Shown here: positions 8,722-18,048 of the stretch, in pieces
Layout: the number at the start of each line of letters is the position of its first letter
How positions within the stretch are numbered: position 1 is the stretch's first letter
Origin: Tepidibacter mesophilus
GTDB lineage: Bacteria > Bacillota > Clostridia > Peptostreptococcales > Peptostreptococcaceae
Reading direction: 5' to 3'
DNA: 64,000 nucleotides
NCBI RefSeq assembly: GCF_002724055.1
Contig: NZ_BDQY01000016.1
Span: 1-64,000 of the forward strand
Notes under the pieces: model-generated
Databases searched by the model: none
What the model saw: the letters and a program-made list of their open reading frames with translations, nothing else
Told to the model about the DNA's origin: nothing
Translations under genes and position numbers: made by a program

Positions 8722-9129
8722 TCATCTTTTTTTAAACTGCTTAAATCCTATATACATTATAACATCAAATGCAAAGTGAATAGGATATATTATCAGATAA
8801 TATAGGTTTGTTATTATGGATATTATAGTTTTTATAAGTTTACACAAAAACTTAAGTATATATTTACTCACAGTATTAAAGTAAATAATAACACCAACTA
8901 TAAACCCTGTAAAATTATAATATCTAAGATCGTAAGAATTAGCTCTATGAAGTATTAAAAAACTTATTATAGTTATTATTACCCAAAATAAAATATCCTC
9001 TATACACCTTATAATCTTATTATTGTTTATGTTACACCTTATCCCTCTGTAAAAATCATATATTATTCCCATTAAAATCCCACCATAGACAGTAACAAAC
9101 AGTATATATATCTCTTCAGATGGATACAT
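8722..9129 (-). CDS. yabQ: Spore cortex biosynthesis protein YabQ
   Basis: A 135-residue membrane protein with about four or five hydrophobic segments and the family start (GGILMGIIYDFYRG). In Bacillus YabQ sits in the forespore outer membrane and is needed for cortex formation under sigma E. It follows yabP with a 2-base gap and precedes divIC, the same order as in Bacillus and other Clostridia. Confidence 0.9.
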   Translation of the reverse strand: MYPSEEIYILFVTVYGGILMGIIYDFYRGIRCNINNNKIIRCIEDILFWVIITIISFLILHRANSYDLRYYNFTGFIVGVIIYFNTVSKYILKFLCKLIKTIISIITNLYYLIIYPIHFAFDVIMYIGFKQFKKR

Positions 9130-9131
9130 TA

Positions 9132-9389
9132 TTATTTAAATAGCTTCTTTAAAAAGCCTTCTTCATCCTTTTTAGATATTTTTGAATAAACTATAGAATT
9201 AATACTTCCCTTTATATTTACCATACCGTCTTCTATACTTAGTTTGCCCATGTCTAGGTTTTCCCCTTGTATCGATACATCTCCAGAAACAGTTCTTAAC
9301 TCTATCTTAGTATCATTAAAAGAATAAATATGTTCAATCCCACACAATTTTAATTCTTCTCTATTTTTCATATTGAGTAAATGATCCAT
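9132..9389 (-). CDS. yabP: Sporulation protein YabP
   Basis: A small YabP/YqfC-family protein with the family pattern of an early N-R-E-x-L-x-L-x-G-I-E and a beta-rich middle (SGDVSIQGENLDMGKLSIED). It probably acts on the forespore surface with YabQ. An upstream ATG (9404) lies before the GGAGGG site, so the ATG at 9389 is preferred and gives 85 residues. Confidence 0.9.
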   Translation of the reverse strand: MDHLLNMKNREELKLCGIEHIYSFNDTKIELRTVSGDVSIQGENLDMGKLSIEDGMVNIKGSINSIVYSKISKKDEEGFLKKLFK

Positions 9390-9466
9390 AAAAAATCCCT
9401 CCATATAAAACTTAATTGATATAGAATTAACTTCTATATATTAAATTTATGAAGGGAACTTAGTAT

Positions 9467-9709
9467 TTATTCTATAACTTCATACATTTCTTTTGCATCG
9501 TTTTTAAGTACATGCTCTTTTATTTGAGTTACCTTAACAGTAGTAACTTTTTCTCCAAATCTTATCTTTATAATATCTCCAACACTTAAAACAGTAGAAG
9601 ACTTAGCAACCTTATCATTTATGCTTATAATTCCCTTATCACAAGCTTCCTTAGCCACAGTTCTTCTCTTTATAAGTCTTGAAACCTTAAGATACTTATC
9701 TAATCTCAT
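9467..9709 (-). CDS. rqcP: S4-domain RNA-binding protein RqcP (YabO/Hsp15 family)
   Basis: The 80-residue protein is an S4 domain from its first residue ([16 protein letters not shown], then [12 protein letters not shown]). RqcP binds stalled 50S subunits and helps RqcH add alanine tails during ribosome quality control. It is in its usual place between hup and yabP. A terminator-like hairpin separates it from hup, so it may have its own promoter or rely on read-through. Confidence 0.93.
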   Translation of the reverse strand: MRLDKYLKVSRLIKRRTVAKEACDKGIISINDKVAKSSTVLSVGDIIKIRFGEKVTTVKVTQIKEHVLKNDAKEMYEVIE

Positions 9710-9734
9710 AACGCACCTCCTATATCTTTATATT

Positions 9735-9763
9735 AAAAAAGTGTGGAATATCCACACTTTTTT
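9735..9763 (-). terminator. Terminator downstream of hup
   Basis: A perfect stem pairs AAAAAAGTGTGGA with TCCACACTTTTTT around a three-base loop. It is symmetrical and could stop transcription from either side. Confidence 0.85.
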
Positions 9764-9769
9764 AATATA

Positions 9770-10048
9770 CTACTTATTTACAGTATCTTTAAGACCTTTT
9801 CCAGCTTTGAAAACTGGAGCCTTAGATGCAGGTATTTCTATAATTTGCTCTGGATTTCTTGGGTTTCTACCTTGTCTTGCAGCTCTTTCTCTTGTTTCAA
9901 AAGTTCCAAATCCAACTAATTGAACTTTGTCACCTTCAACTAATGCTTCTTCTACAGACTTCATAAATGCGTTAAGTCCTGCTTCTGCATCCTTCTTAGT
10001 TAATCCACTATATTCAGCCATTTTAGCTACTAATTCAGCTTTGTTCAC
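9770..10048 (-). CDS. hup: DNA-binding protein HU
   Basis: The 92-residue protein has the full HU pattern: [39 protein letters not shown] and [18 protein letters not shown] dimers bend and compact DNA without sequence specificity. A strong GGAGG site precedes the ATG. The gene lies between mazG and rqcP, as in Bacillus relatives. Confidence 0.97.
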   Translation of the reverse strand: MNKAELVAKMAEYSGLTKKDAEAGLNAFMKSVEEALVEGDKVQLVGFGTFETRERAARQGRNPRNPEQIIEIPASKAPVFKAGKGLKDTVNK

Positions 10049-10164
10049 AGTAACTACCTCCTTATGTATTTTCTTTTTTATTTAAATTTTAAATAAATCA
10101 CATAAACTTTTAATTCTAGCTTTTCTTTTAAATTCCTTCTTTGTAATAAAGTTTTAATCTTATT

Positions 10165-11613
10165 CTAGAGTTTCTTTGCTTTATTCCAAAGTTCATCCAT
10201 TTCCTGAAGCGTCATATCTTCTAGTTGTTTGTCCATTTTTATAGCGCTCTGTTCTATAAAGCTGAACCTTCTTATAAACTTTTGTACCGTTTTATTAAGA
10301 GCTTGTTCTGAATCTACCTTGAGAAATCTTGCCAAATTTACTATAGAGAATAACAAATCGCCTATTTCTTCCTCTATGTATTGTATATTGCCAAGTCTAC
10401 TCGCGTCAACAACTTCTTTGTACTCTTCTTGTATTTTTTTGTACACATCTTCGATATTGTCCCAATCAAAACCTACAAGAGCTGCCTTTTTTTGTACCTT
10501 AGTAGACTTTATAAGAGCTGGAAGAGAGTTAGGTATTCTTTGCAAACTTTCAGTTATAGTAGTTTCTCCTTTTTCCTCTTTTTTAAGTTCTTCCCATTTC
10601 TTAATGAACTCTCCTTCTTCAAACTCAGCGTCTGAGAATACATGAGGATGCCTAAATATAAGCTTTTCACATATAGCTGTAGTTACATCATTAAAATCAA
10701 AGTATCCTTCCTCATTGCCTATTTGAGAGTGAAATACTACCTGTAAAAGTACATCTCCTAATTCTTCTATTAATTCATCTATATCATCTTTTTCTATGCT
10801 ATCTACTACTTCATAAGCTTCTTCAATTAAATATTTCGTAAGAGTTTGATGGGTTTGTTTTTTATCCCAATCACATCCACCTTCTCCTCTTAGAGTCTGC
10901 ATTATACTTTGAAGGTCAAATATATCCTTATACTTCTTAACAGACGCTATTGGAACGTATAAGCTAGTTAGATAGTCGAATTCATCTAATCTATCTAGCT
11001 CATAAAGCTTTACCTTATGCTTTTGCTGGATTTTTTTAATACCTGCTCCTTTTACTATATACACATCTTGTTCATCGTCATAGTAATTCATAAGGTTTAA
11101 TTTAACCTCTGATGCTATAAACTTATCATAAACTTGAGTTATTATCAAACTTGAATCTATATCTATTTTCTCATTTTTTATATTAAAAGCATCTACAAGC
11201 TTAAATCCATGTACAGGATCTACCTCTAAAAAATCAAACATAGCATCAACAAAACTCATAGAAGGTATTACATTTATATCTATATTATTTTCATTAGCAT
11301 AAACCTGTATTAATTCAACAGTCTTTTCTGCAACTCTTGGATGACCTGGAACAACATATATTATATCGTCAGATTCTGCTTTTTTTATTATATAATTACT
11401 TATATTTTTATATACTTTATCGAAATCCTTTTCCCTATCATAAAAATAATCAAGTGATTCAAATTGTATTCCCTCTTTTATCAAATCATCTACCACAGGA
11501 TGCTTATTAGTTCTAAAATATATATTAGATCCATTCTTTAACTTATTATAAGCTCCAAAGCTTAATAAATCAAACTCTCCTGGACCTAATCCCACTATAT
11601 GAATACTTCCCAT
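10165..11613 (-). CDS. mazG: MazG/YabN-type bifunctional protein (methylase-like plus NTP pyrophosphohydrolase)
   Basis: Residues 1 to about 220 form a tetrapyrrole-methylase-like domain (start IHIVGLGPGEFDLLS, later VVPGHPRVAEKT). Residues about 230-482 are two MazG repeats, beginning LRGEGGCDWDKKQTHQTL with the metal-binding acidic set EEAYEVVDSIEKDD...EELGDVLLQ. MazG cleaves nucleoside triphosphates to monophosphates and limits mutagenic or alarmone nucleotides. The two-domain form is typical of Firmicutes YabN. It is transcribed after the spoVB pair with a 37-base gap. Confidence 0.95.
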   Translation of the reverse strand: MGSIHIVGLGPGEFDLLSFGAYNKLKNGSNIYFRTNKHPVVDDLIKEGIQFESLDYFYDREKDFDKVYKNISNYIIKKAESDDIIYVVPGHPRVAEKTVELIQVYANENNIDINVIPSMSFVDAMFDFLEVDPVHGFKLVDAFNIKNEKIDIDSSLIITQVYDKFIASEVKLNLMNYYDDEQDVYIVKGAGIKKIQQKHKVKLYELDRLDEFDYLTSLYVPIASVKKYKDIFDLQSIMQTLRGEGGCDWDKKQTHQTLTKYLIEEAYEVVDSIEKDDIDELIEELGDVLLQVVFHSQIGNEEGYFDFNDVTTAICEKLIFRHPHVFSDAEFEEGEFIKKWEELKKEEKGETTITESLQRIPNSLPALIKSTKVQKKAALVGFDWDNIEDVYKKIQEEYKEVVDASRLGNIQYIEEEIGDLLFSIVNLARFLKVDSEQALNKTVQKFIRRFSFIEQSAIKMDKQLEDMTLQEMDELWNKAKKL

Positions 11614-11650
11614 ATTTTCACCTTCTATACATTTTTACAAAAATATTATC

Positions 11651-13243
11651 CTACATCAATTTAGTCTTATGAAGAATCTTATAAATCAACTTTCCTTTTG
11701 GCATCATCAAAATCTCTTGCTTACTAATCGCCTTTGTCAAAAGAAGCATTACTGCGTATACAATTCCTGATAAAGTTATAGCTCCAAGACATGATATAGA
11801 ATTCCCAAAGAACCTATATAAAATATTATATGTAAATATAGCACATATACTCATTATAATAACTGATATCAAAGGTTTCAATACAAAATCTTTAAAACCA
11901 AACTTTATATCTATGTTTTTGTTCAAATAATAAAAATTAAGTATAGTCGCTACTATGTATGCAGCTACAGTTCCAATAGCCGCCCCATTAACATTGAACC
12001 ATGGTATAGGTATTAACGTATAACTTATGATAACCTTTAAAATAGCTCCTATAAATAAATTTATAACTGGAATATAAGCCTTTGCCATACCTTGAAGTAT
12101 ACCCGTTAAAGTTTGAATTAAACTTAAAAATATTACTCCCATAGATAAAAACATTAGTATTTGCCCAACTGAAGATGGCTCTTTTGGATAAAGCATTTGC
12201 ATTATAGGAGTTGATAATGATGCAAGCCCAAATCCTGCCGGAAGACCGATTAAAAGAGCTACTCTAACACCAGCTTTTATATCTGTCTTTGCTTTATTCA
12301 TATCATTTATAGCAAATGAATGAGATATAACAGGTACAAGACTCATAGATAAAGCCATAGTAAGTACTTGAGGAAGATTGATTAAAGTTGCCGCCATTCC
12401 TGTTAATTGACCGTAAAGCTTGGTAGCCTCCAGATATGTAGCCCCTCCATCTTGGAGCCTCCTCATAACCATAGCAGCATCTATCATATTCATAATAGGC
12501 ATAATAGCACTTCCTATAGTTATAGGTACAGCTATTATTAATAGCTTATTTATTATTTCTTTTGTACTTTCTATTCTTTTTGAAGTATTGTATTTTAATT
12601 CTCTTTTTATCTTCTTGCTATTTATTATGTAGATAACTATCATAAATAAACTTCCAACAACCGCTCCAGATGTAGCTCCAAATGAAGCGCCAGCCGCTGC
12701 ATGCTCAGTCCCCTTTGGAAAAAATATCCATGCTAAATACAGACCAAGACCCACCCTAAAAAACTGTTCAACTATCTGGGATATAGCAGTTGGCGTCATA
12801 TTCTGTCTTCCTTGAAAATAACCTCTAAATCCAGCCATTATAGGTACAAATAATAATGCAGGAGATATAGCCATCATAGAATAATAAGCCTTTGGGTTTT
12901 TCATATATCCTACTATATAATCTGCTCCAAGAAACAGTATGCTAAAGGTTACTATACCCGTTAATATAAGGGCTATAAAAGATACTTTAAATATCCTATG
13001 TGCTCCTCTATAATCATTGATAGCTATCTTTTCTGATACAAGCTTTGATATAGCTGCTGGAAAACCAGCAGATGATATGGTAAGAAGTAAAACATATACA
13101 GGATATGCACTTTGATAGTACCCCATACCCTCTGATCCTATTATATTTCCAAGAGGTATTCTAAAAAATGCTCCAAGTATTTTGACAATTATACCCGCTA
13201 CAGCCAATATAAAAGCTCCTTTTAAAAAGGAATTTTTGCTCAT
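11651..13243 (-). CDS. SpoVB-like MOP-superfamily polysaccharide transporter (copy 1)
   Basis: A 530-residue integral membrane protein with about 14 hydrophobic segments and the SpoVB/MurJ-like start (KGAFILAVAGIIVKILGAFFRIPLG, given here as motif IIVKILGAFFRIPLG). Motifs such as GFRGYFQGRQNMTPTAISQ and GAAIGTVAAYI are typical of the SpoVB/YabM group. SpoVB is needed for spore cortex synthesis, and relatives flip lipid-linked sugars. It lies 15 bases downstream of a close paralogue and probably shares its transcript. Which copy is the true SpoVB or YabM equivalent cannot be decided by sequence reading alone. Confidence 0.9.
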   Translation of the reverse strand: MSKNSFLKGAFILAVAGIIVKILGAFFRIPLGNIIGSEGMGYYQSAYPVYVLLLTISSAGFPAAISKLVSEKIAINDYRGAHRIFKVSFIALILTGIVTFSILFLGADYIVGYMKNPKAYYSMMAISPALLFVPIMAGFRGYFQGRQNMTPTAISQIVEQFFRVGLGLYLAWIFFPKGTEHAAAGASFGATSGAVVGSLFMIVIYIINSKKIKRELKYNTSKRIESTKEIINKLLIIAVPITIGSAIMPIMNMIDAAMVMRRLQDGGATYLEATKLYGQLTGMAATLINLPQVLTMALSMSLVPVISHSFAINDMNKAKTDIKAGVRVALLIGLPAGFGLASLSTPIMQMLYPKEPSSVGQILMFLSMGVIFLSLIQTLTGILQGMAKAYIPVINLFIGAILKVIISYTLIPIPWFNVNGAAIGTVAAYIVATILNFYYLNKNIDIKFGFKDFVLKPLISVIIMSICAIFTYNILYRFFGNSISCLGAITLSGIVYAVMLLLTKAISKQEILMMPKGKLIYKILHKTKLM

Positions 13244-13258
13244 ATTAAACCTCCATTT

Positions 13259-14848
13259 TTAACTAATCTTACTAACAATCTTATATAATTTTTCTCCTTT
13301 TGGCATCATAAGTATTTCTTCCTTAGATATGCTATTAGTCTTTATAAGAGCCAATCCATATCCAATCCCTCCTACTATTACAGATACTAAGCAAGCTACT
13401 GTATTACCAACTAAAAGTAATACTCCATTGTAAGAAACAGCTACAAGTATAGCCATTATAGCAGCCGATATTAAAGGTTTTACTATGAAGTATACTATAT
13501 CAAATTCTACCTTGACATGTTTTTTGATATATCTATAATTAAGTATCAATATTACTATATAAGCAATTAAGGATGCTACTGGTGCTCCTTTCACATTAAG
13601 ACTTGGTACTGCTATTAATATATATGTAAAAACAACCTTAAATATAGCACCTATAGATAAATTAATTACAGGTATATGTGTTTTTTCAATTCCCTGAAGT
13701 ACTGCCGTAAATGCTTGAATAAGACCAAGTAAAACCACACACATAGACAAATATAATAGCATTTGTCCCACTGATGATGGCTCATTTGGATAAAGCATTT
13801 GCATAAATGGAGTTGAAAGAACTGCTAGTCCAAATGATGCAGGAAGTCCAATAAGTAGCGCAACTCTAACGCCAGTCTTTATATTATTAGTTAAACCTAT
13901 ATTATCCTTTATAGTGTAAAAATAGGATATAGATGGAACCATGCTCATGCTAAGAGCTGTAGTTATAGCATATGGAAAGTTAATAAGAGAAGCAGCCATA
14001 CCATTCAATTGTCCATATAAAATATTAGCCTCCTCATACGAATAACCTACAAACTGAAGTCTCCCCATTACTATAGTTGAATCTATCAGATTCATTATAG
14101 GAAGTATAGCAGCACCTATAGTTATAGGTATTGCTATTGAAAGAAGCTTTTTTACTATTTGTGATTTAGTTTCTTGATTATATACTTTACTATTACTTAT
14201 TTCTTCTTTTATTAAACGTTTTCTTCTTATATAAACAAACAATATGTACAGTGTTCCAAGTATTGCACCCGTTGTAGCTCCAAATGATGCTCCTGCTGCT
14301 GCAAGTTCAGTTCCCTTTGAAAGAAAAACAAACGCAAGACATATACCTATAGCTACTCTTCCAAGTTGTTCCATCATTTGAGATATTGCAGTAGGAGTCA
14401 TATCTTGTCTTCCCTGAAAATATCCCCTAAACGTAGACATTATTGGTACTAATAGTAAAGCTGGAGCTGTTGCTCTCATACTGTAATATGCTTTTGGGTT
14501 TTTTAGTATATTATTTACAATATATTCAGCACCAACAAACAGTATCAAAAAACTTATAAAACCAACTGAAAATAAAACTAAAAACGATGTTTTGAATATA
14601 TTATGAGCGCCTTTATAATCTTCTAACGCTATCTTTTGAGATACAAGTTGTGATATTGCAGTAGGAAATCCTGCTGCTGAGATATTAAGTAACATTATAT
14701 ATGTAGGAAATACAGCTTGATAATATCCTAAGCCCTCTGCTCCTATTATCCTTCCAAGAGGTATTCTAAATATAGCACCTAAAATATTAGCTACAACACC
14801 TGCTAATCCTAATATAAAAGCACCTTTTAAAAATGAATTCTTTGTCAT
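13259..14848 (-). CDS. SpoVB-like MOP-superfamily polysaccharide transporter (copy 2)
   Basis: This 529-residue paralogue aligns with the downstream copy over its whole length, sharing NSFLKGAFILG, FRGYFQGRQDMTPTAISQM and PFMQMLYPNEPSSVGQ. It has about 14 membrane segments. A longer frame from 14866 overlaps the GGGGGGAG site; the ATG at 14848 is correctly spaced. Tandem duplication of this family is plain. Repeat C1 lies upstream, between it and spoVT. Confidence 0.9.
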   Translation of the reverse strand: MTKNSFLKGAFILGLAGVVANILGAIFRIPLGRIIGAEGLGYYQAVFPTYIMLLNISAAGFPTAISQLVSQKIALEDYKGAHNIFKTSFLVLFSVGFISFLILFVGAEYIVNNILKNPKAYYSMRATAPALLLVPIMSTFRGYFQGRQDMTPTAISQMMEQLGRVAIGICLAFVFLSKGTELAAAGASFGATTGAILGTLYILFVYIRRKRLIKEEISNSKVYNQETKSQIVKKLLSIAIPITIGAAILPIMNLIDSTIVMGRLQFVGYSYEEANILYGQLNGMAASLINFPYAITTALSMSMVPSISYFYTIKDNIGLTNNIKTGVRVALLIGLPASFGLAVLSTPFMQMLYPNEPSSVGQMLLYLSMCVVLLGLIQAFTAVLQGIEKTHIPVINLSIGAIFKVVFTYILIAVPSLNVKGAPVASLIAYIVILILNYRYIKKHVKVEFDIVYFIVKPLISAAIMAILVAVSYNGVLLLVGNTVACLVSVIVGGIGYGLALIKTNSISKEEILMMPKGEKLYKIVSKIS

Positions 14849-14945
14849 TTTACTCCCCCCAATCATTAAGAAGTCAACTATCCAAACTAAATGTTAATAT
14901 ATCATATTTTAAGATTTATATCTATAAGTACGGATAAATTGATAA

Positions 14946-15022
14946 AAAATTCGTCTACTCGCTAACGCGGTGACTCATGTCGTCAACGAGTCCTAACGGG
15001 CTTCGTTGCTCAAAATAATTGC
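14946..15022 (+). repeat. Family C repeat (copy C1)
   Basis: About 77 bp, starting AATTCGTCTACTCGCTAACG and ending GCTCAAAATAATTGC, richer in GC than the surroundings. It contains a hairpin pairing AACGA with TCGTT and CC with GG around TAAC. It lies between spoVT and the upstream spoVB-like gene. Confidence 0.85.
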
Positions 15023-15087
15023 TAGTTTAACTCTTTAATCAATGTTATCTTCAAATTAAAAATTTTATGGTTTTTTAGTAAATAAAA

Positions 15088-15122
15088 AATAAAAGGAGCC
15101 ACCGTTATTGGTTCTCCTTTTT
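15088..15122 (-). terminator. Terminator after spoVT
   Basis: A stem pairs AAAAGGAG with CTCCTTTT, with a second inner pairing (CCA with TGG), followed on the minus strand by a T-rich tract. Confidence 0.8.
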
Positions 15123-15131
15123 ATATTTCAA

Positions 15132-15677
15132 TTACTGAACTTGTTTTCCTAAGAAAGAAGCTGCAACTTTTATTAATTTTTCATCATTTTCACTTATTTC
15201 GCCTTCTTCTTTATTTGCAACTATAACAGCTCCAACTGCATCTCCACTTTCACTTATTATTGGCATTATAATTTGATTATTATACTCTGTAGAGTCTCCT
15301 TTAAATAAAGGAACAGTCTTATTATCCTTAACAAGATTTGATGCCCTACTCTCTATTAAATCTTCTAATTCTTGACTTATAGCCTTATCTTTATATTCTT
15401 TTTTAGACAATCTTGACACTGATATCACACTGTCTAAATCAGTTATAACAATACCAAATCCAGTATGTTCAGCTAATGTTTCACTATACTCCTGTGCAAA
15501 TTCATTCAACTCTCCAATAGGAGAGTATTTCTTAAGGATTACTTCTCCATCCTTTGCAGTAAATATTTCAAGGGGATCTCCTTCTCTTATTCTAAGTGTT
15601 CTTCTTATCTCTTTTGGTATAACTACTCTTCCTAAATCATCTATTCTTCTAACAATTCCTGTAGCTCTCATGTTCAT
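15132..15677 (-). CDS. spoVT: Stage V sporulation protein T, AbrB-like transcription factor
   Basis: 181 residues: an AbrB-type swapped-hairpin DNA-binding domain (MRATGIVRRIDDLGRVVIPK, then RTLRIREGDPLEIF) at 1-50 and a C-terminal GAF-like domain from about 60. SpoVT modulates sigma G-dependent genes in the forespore and spore resistance. It has its own terminator and lies directly downstream of the deacetylase gene (87-base gap). Confidence 0.96.
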   Translation of the reverse strand: MNMRATGIVRRIDDLGRVVIPKEIRRTLRIREGDPLEIFTAKDGEVILKKYSPIGELNEFAQEYSETLAEHTGFGIVITDLDSVISVSRLSKKEYKDKAISQELEDLIESRASNLVKDNKTVPLFKGDSTEYNNQIIMPIISESGDAVGAVIVANKEEGEISENDEKLIKVAASFLGKQVQ

Positions 15678-15763
15678 CCCTCCATAATATATGTGTAAAT
15701 ATATTTTTTACCAAAAGTAAAAAAATATACAAAGTTTTATCCATCTATGTTAAATTTTTTTAA

Positions 15764-16885
15764 TTATCTAGAATCATGCCAAAAGTTAACAGGATTTTCA
15801 TTATAATCTATTGATATAACCTTATATCCATTTTTAGTTAGATAATTAAGTATCTGAGGAAGAGCAATAGATGAATTAAGTGTCTCATGCATAAGAATTA
15901 TAGGATCTACATTATTTTTTTCATGTTCTTTAACCTGTTCTATAACATTTTTAACTATAATACTTGGCTTTATATCTGCTCCAAGGGCATCTTTGCTATC
16001 TACATTCCAATCCCATATTTTATATCCTTCACTTACACAAGCATCTCTGTATTCTTTAGTCAGATACGGAAAACTTCCGTACGGGGTTCTTATAAGATTT
16101 GATGTAAAACCTATTTTACTCATAACTACCTCTGAATCATTTTTCATCTCTGTAACTAAACTCACAGGTGACTTATAAATTTGCTTCACATCATGACTAA
16201 CTCCATGAAGTCCTATGCTATGCCCACCTTCCACTATCTTTTCTAGTTCATCTGGGTATTTGTGTATACTACTGGATAATACAAAAAAAGTTGCATTCGA
16301 ATTGTAAAATTTAAGGCTTTGAAGTATATCCTGAGTATATAAAGATGGTCCATCATCAAATGTTATATAAACTATTTTTTCTTCTGTAGTATTATTCTTA
16401 TTTCTGCACTTAAATATTTTATTTTTTAATTTTTGGATTAAACTTTCATCACTTATAACTGCATCATTGTCAGTAGCTCTTATTATATTCTCACTTTCTA
16501 TATAAGAAACTGTATACCCAAAATAACTTGCTATAGATTTAAAAGGTATCATCAAATATCCATTGTCTGTGTACATATTACATATTATACAATTTCCATC
16601 ATTAGTTATTATTATTTCATTTTCAAAATCTACTTCTACTTTTTTATCTTCCTTAATTATAGTTGCTGTATTTTCTTCTTCATCCCACTTTATAATCCCA
16701 TCTATAGATGTTGCGAACATGCTTATCGGAACAAAGGTAGTTCCACCCTTTATCTGGGGAGAAATGTTCTCATAATATATTAAATCTTCATTGATTATTA
16801 TAAGAGGCTGATTATAATTGTCCTCACCAAATATTGTTAACGAGGTAGATATAAAAATTAATATGCAAACTATTACTTTTCTCAT
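15764..16885 (-). CDS. Secreted polysaccharide deacetylase with stalk-like N-terminal domain
   Basis: The 373-residue protein has a signal peptide (residues 1-20), two copper amine oxidase N-terminal-like segments (TTFVPISMFATSIDGIIKWD and the GYLMIPFKSIASYFGY stretch), and a C-terminal NodB domain. Deacetylase motifs are visible: TFDDGPS (catalytic and metal Asp), HGVSHD (the metal-binding His pair), RTPYGSFP and ILMHET. The family removes acetyl groups from peptidoglycan or related polymers. The place between prsA and spoVT suggests a sporulation or wall role, but that is inference. Confidence 0.9.
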   Translation of the reverse strand: MRKVIVCILIFISTSLTIFGEDNYNQPLIIINEDLIYYENISPQIKGGTTFVPISMFATSIDGIIKWDEEENTATIIKEDKKVEVDFENEIIITNDGNCIICNMYTDNGYLMIPFKSIASYFGYTVSYIESENIIRATDNDAVISDESLIQKLKNKIFKCRNKNNTTEEKIVYITFDDGPSLYTQDILQSLKFYNSNATFFVLSSSIHKYPDELEKIVEGGHSIGLHGVSHDVKQIYKSPVSLVTEMKNDSEVVMSKIGFTSNLIRTPYGSFPYLTKEYRDACVSEGYKIWDWNVDSKDALGADIKPSIIVKNVIEQVKEHEKNNVDPIILMHETLNSSIALPQILNYLTKNGYKVISIDYNENPVNFWHDSR

Positions 16886-16980
16886 TTTTATCTTCCCTTC
16901 AATAAATCTATACTCTGTAATAATTTGCTCTATACAACTTTTTTTATTAGTGTAATTTTTTACAAAATTCGTTTATAAAT

Positions 16981-17010
16981 TAAAAGAGCTATCATATGAT
17001 AGCTCTTTTA
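16981..17010 (-). terminator. Terminator after the prsA-like gene
   Basis: A perfect palindrome, TAAAAGAGCTATCAT and its complement, lies 2 bases after the stop codon, with a T-run. Confidence 0.88.
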
Positions 17011-17012
17011 AT

Positions 17013-18014
17013 TTATTCCTTTATATTCTTTATATTTTTTTCATGTTTTTCAATTTTAGTACCTTTTTCAAGCTGTTCAATCTTTTGTTTATATGAATCA
17101 GTTTCTATATTAACCTGTATTTGATTCTTAACATCTTCAAAAGGTATAATTTCATTCACCTTATCAATAGCCTTTATTATATGATATCCAAATTGACTCT
17201 CTACTAGATCAGATATATCTCCAGGCTTCATTTCAAAAGCTACCTTTTCAAATTCTGGAACCATAACACCTTTTCCAAAATATCCAAGATCTCCACCGTT
17301 ACTTCCTGAAACAGTATCCTGTGAGTATTCTTTAGCAAGAGATGCAAAATCTTCTCCGTTCTTTGCTCTTACTAGTATATCTTCTGCTTTTTTCTTTGCT
17401 GCTTTTTTGTCTTCATCTGATACTGGTTTCATATCGTCATCAACAGTTTTAAATAGTATGTGAGAAGCTTTTACTTCTTCTTTTTTGTATTCTTCTTTAT
17501 TGTTATCATAATAATCTTTTAATTTTTCATCATTTATTTCTAAAGATGCTATATAGTTTTCTTTGTATTTAGATATTATCATATCTTTTTTAAGTTGATT
17601 CTTTAAAAATTGATCGTCTATATTATTTTCTTTTAAAAAGTTCTTAAAGTCTGCATTTGCCTCAAGTTGAGTATTAAACTGTTTAAGCTGAGCATCTACA
17701 TCTTTATCTTCTACAGCTATATTTTCTTTTTGAGCCGCTTGATAAACTACCTCATCATTAACCATATTGTTAAGAACTTGTTCCTTTATAACCTCTATTA
17801 CAGTCTTTCCCTTTTCAACTTCTGTTGTCCATATATCCGGTCCATATATACCCTCAAAATTCTTTTTATACATAGCTAGTGTCTTTTCATATTCACTAAC
17901 AGTTATTACTCTGTCATTAACCTTAGCAACTATATCTTTTGATTCTTTAGAGCTACATGCTGTAAGCGAAAATACCATTAAAGCCATAAGCAGTGCTGCC
18001 ATTATTTTTTTCAT
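17013..18014 (-). CDS. PrsA-like lipoprotein, parvulin peptidyl-prolyl isomerase
   Basis: The 333-residue protein is a lipoprotein: the lipobox LTAC puts the acylated Cys at residue 20. A SurA-type N-terminal chaperone helix region (about 25-180) is followed by a parvulin domain (about 185-285: VKASHILFKT, AKEYSQDTVSGSNGGDLGYF, FGYHIIKA). It assists folding of exported proteins at the outer membrane face. An upstream ATG at 18023 abuts the GAGAGG site, so the ATG at 18014 is chosen. The gene follows mfd with a 34-base gap, a common clostridial arrangement. Confidence 0.92.
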   Translation of the reverse strand: MKKIMAALLMALMVFSLTACSSKESKDIVAKVNDRVITVSEYEKTLAMYKKNFEGIYGPDIWTTEVEKGKTVIEVIKEQVLNNMVNDEVVYQAAQKENIAVEDKDVDAQLKQFNTQLEANADFKNFLKENNIDDQFLKNQLKKDMIISKYKENYIASLEINDEKLKDYYDNNKEEYKKEEVKASHILFKTVDDDMKPVSDEDKKAAKKKAEDILVRAKNGEDFASLAKEYSQDTVSGSNGGDLGYFGKGVMVPEFEKVAFEMKPGDISDLVESQFGYHIIKAIDKVNEIIPFEDVKNQIQVNIETDSYKQKIEQLEKGTKIEKHEKNIKNIKE

Positions 18015-18048
18015 ATCAAACATCCTCTCATTTTTTTTGACAAGGTTA

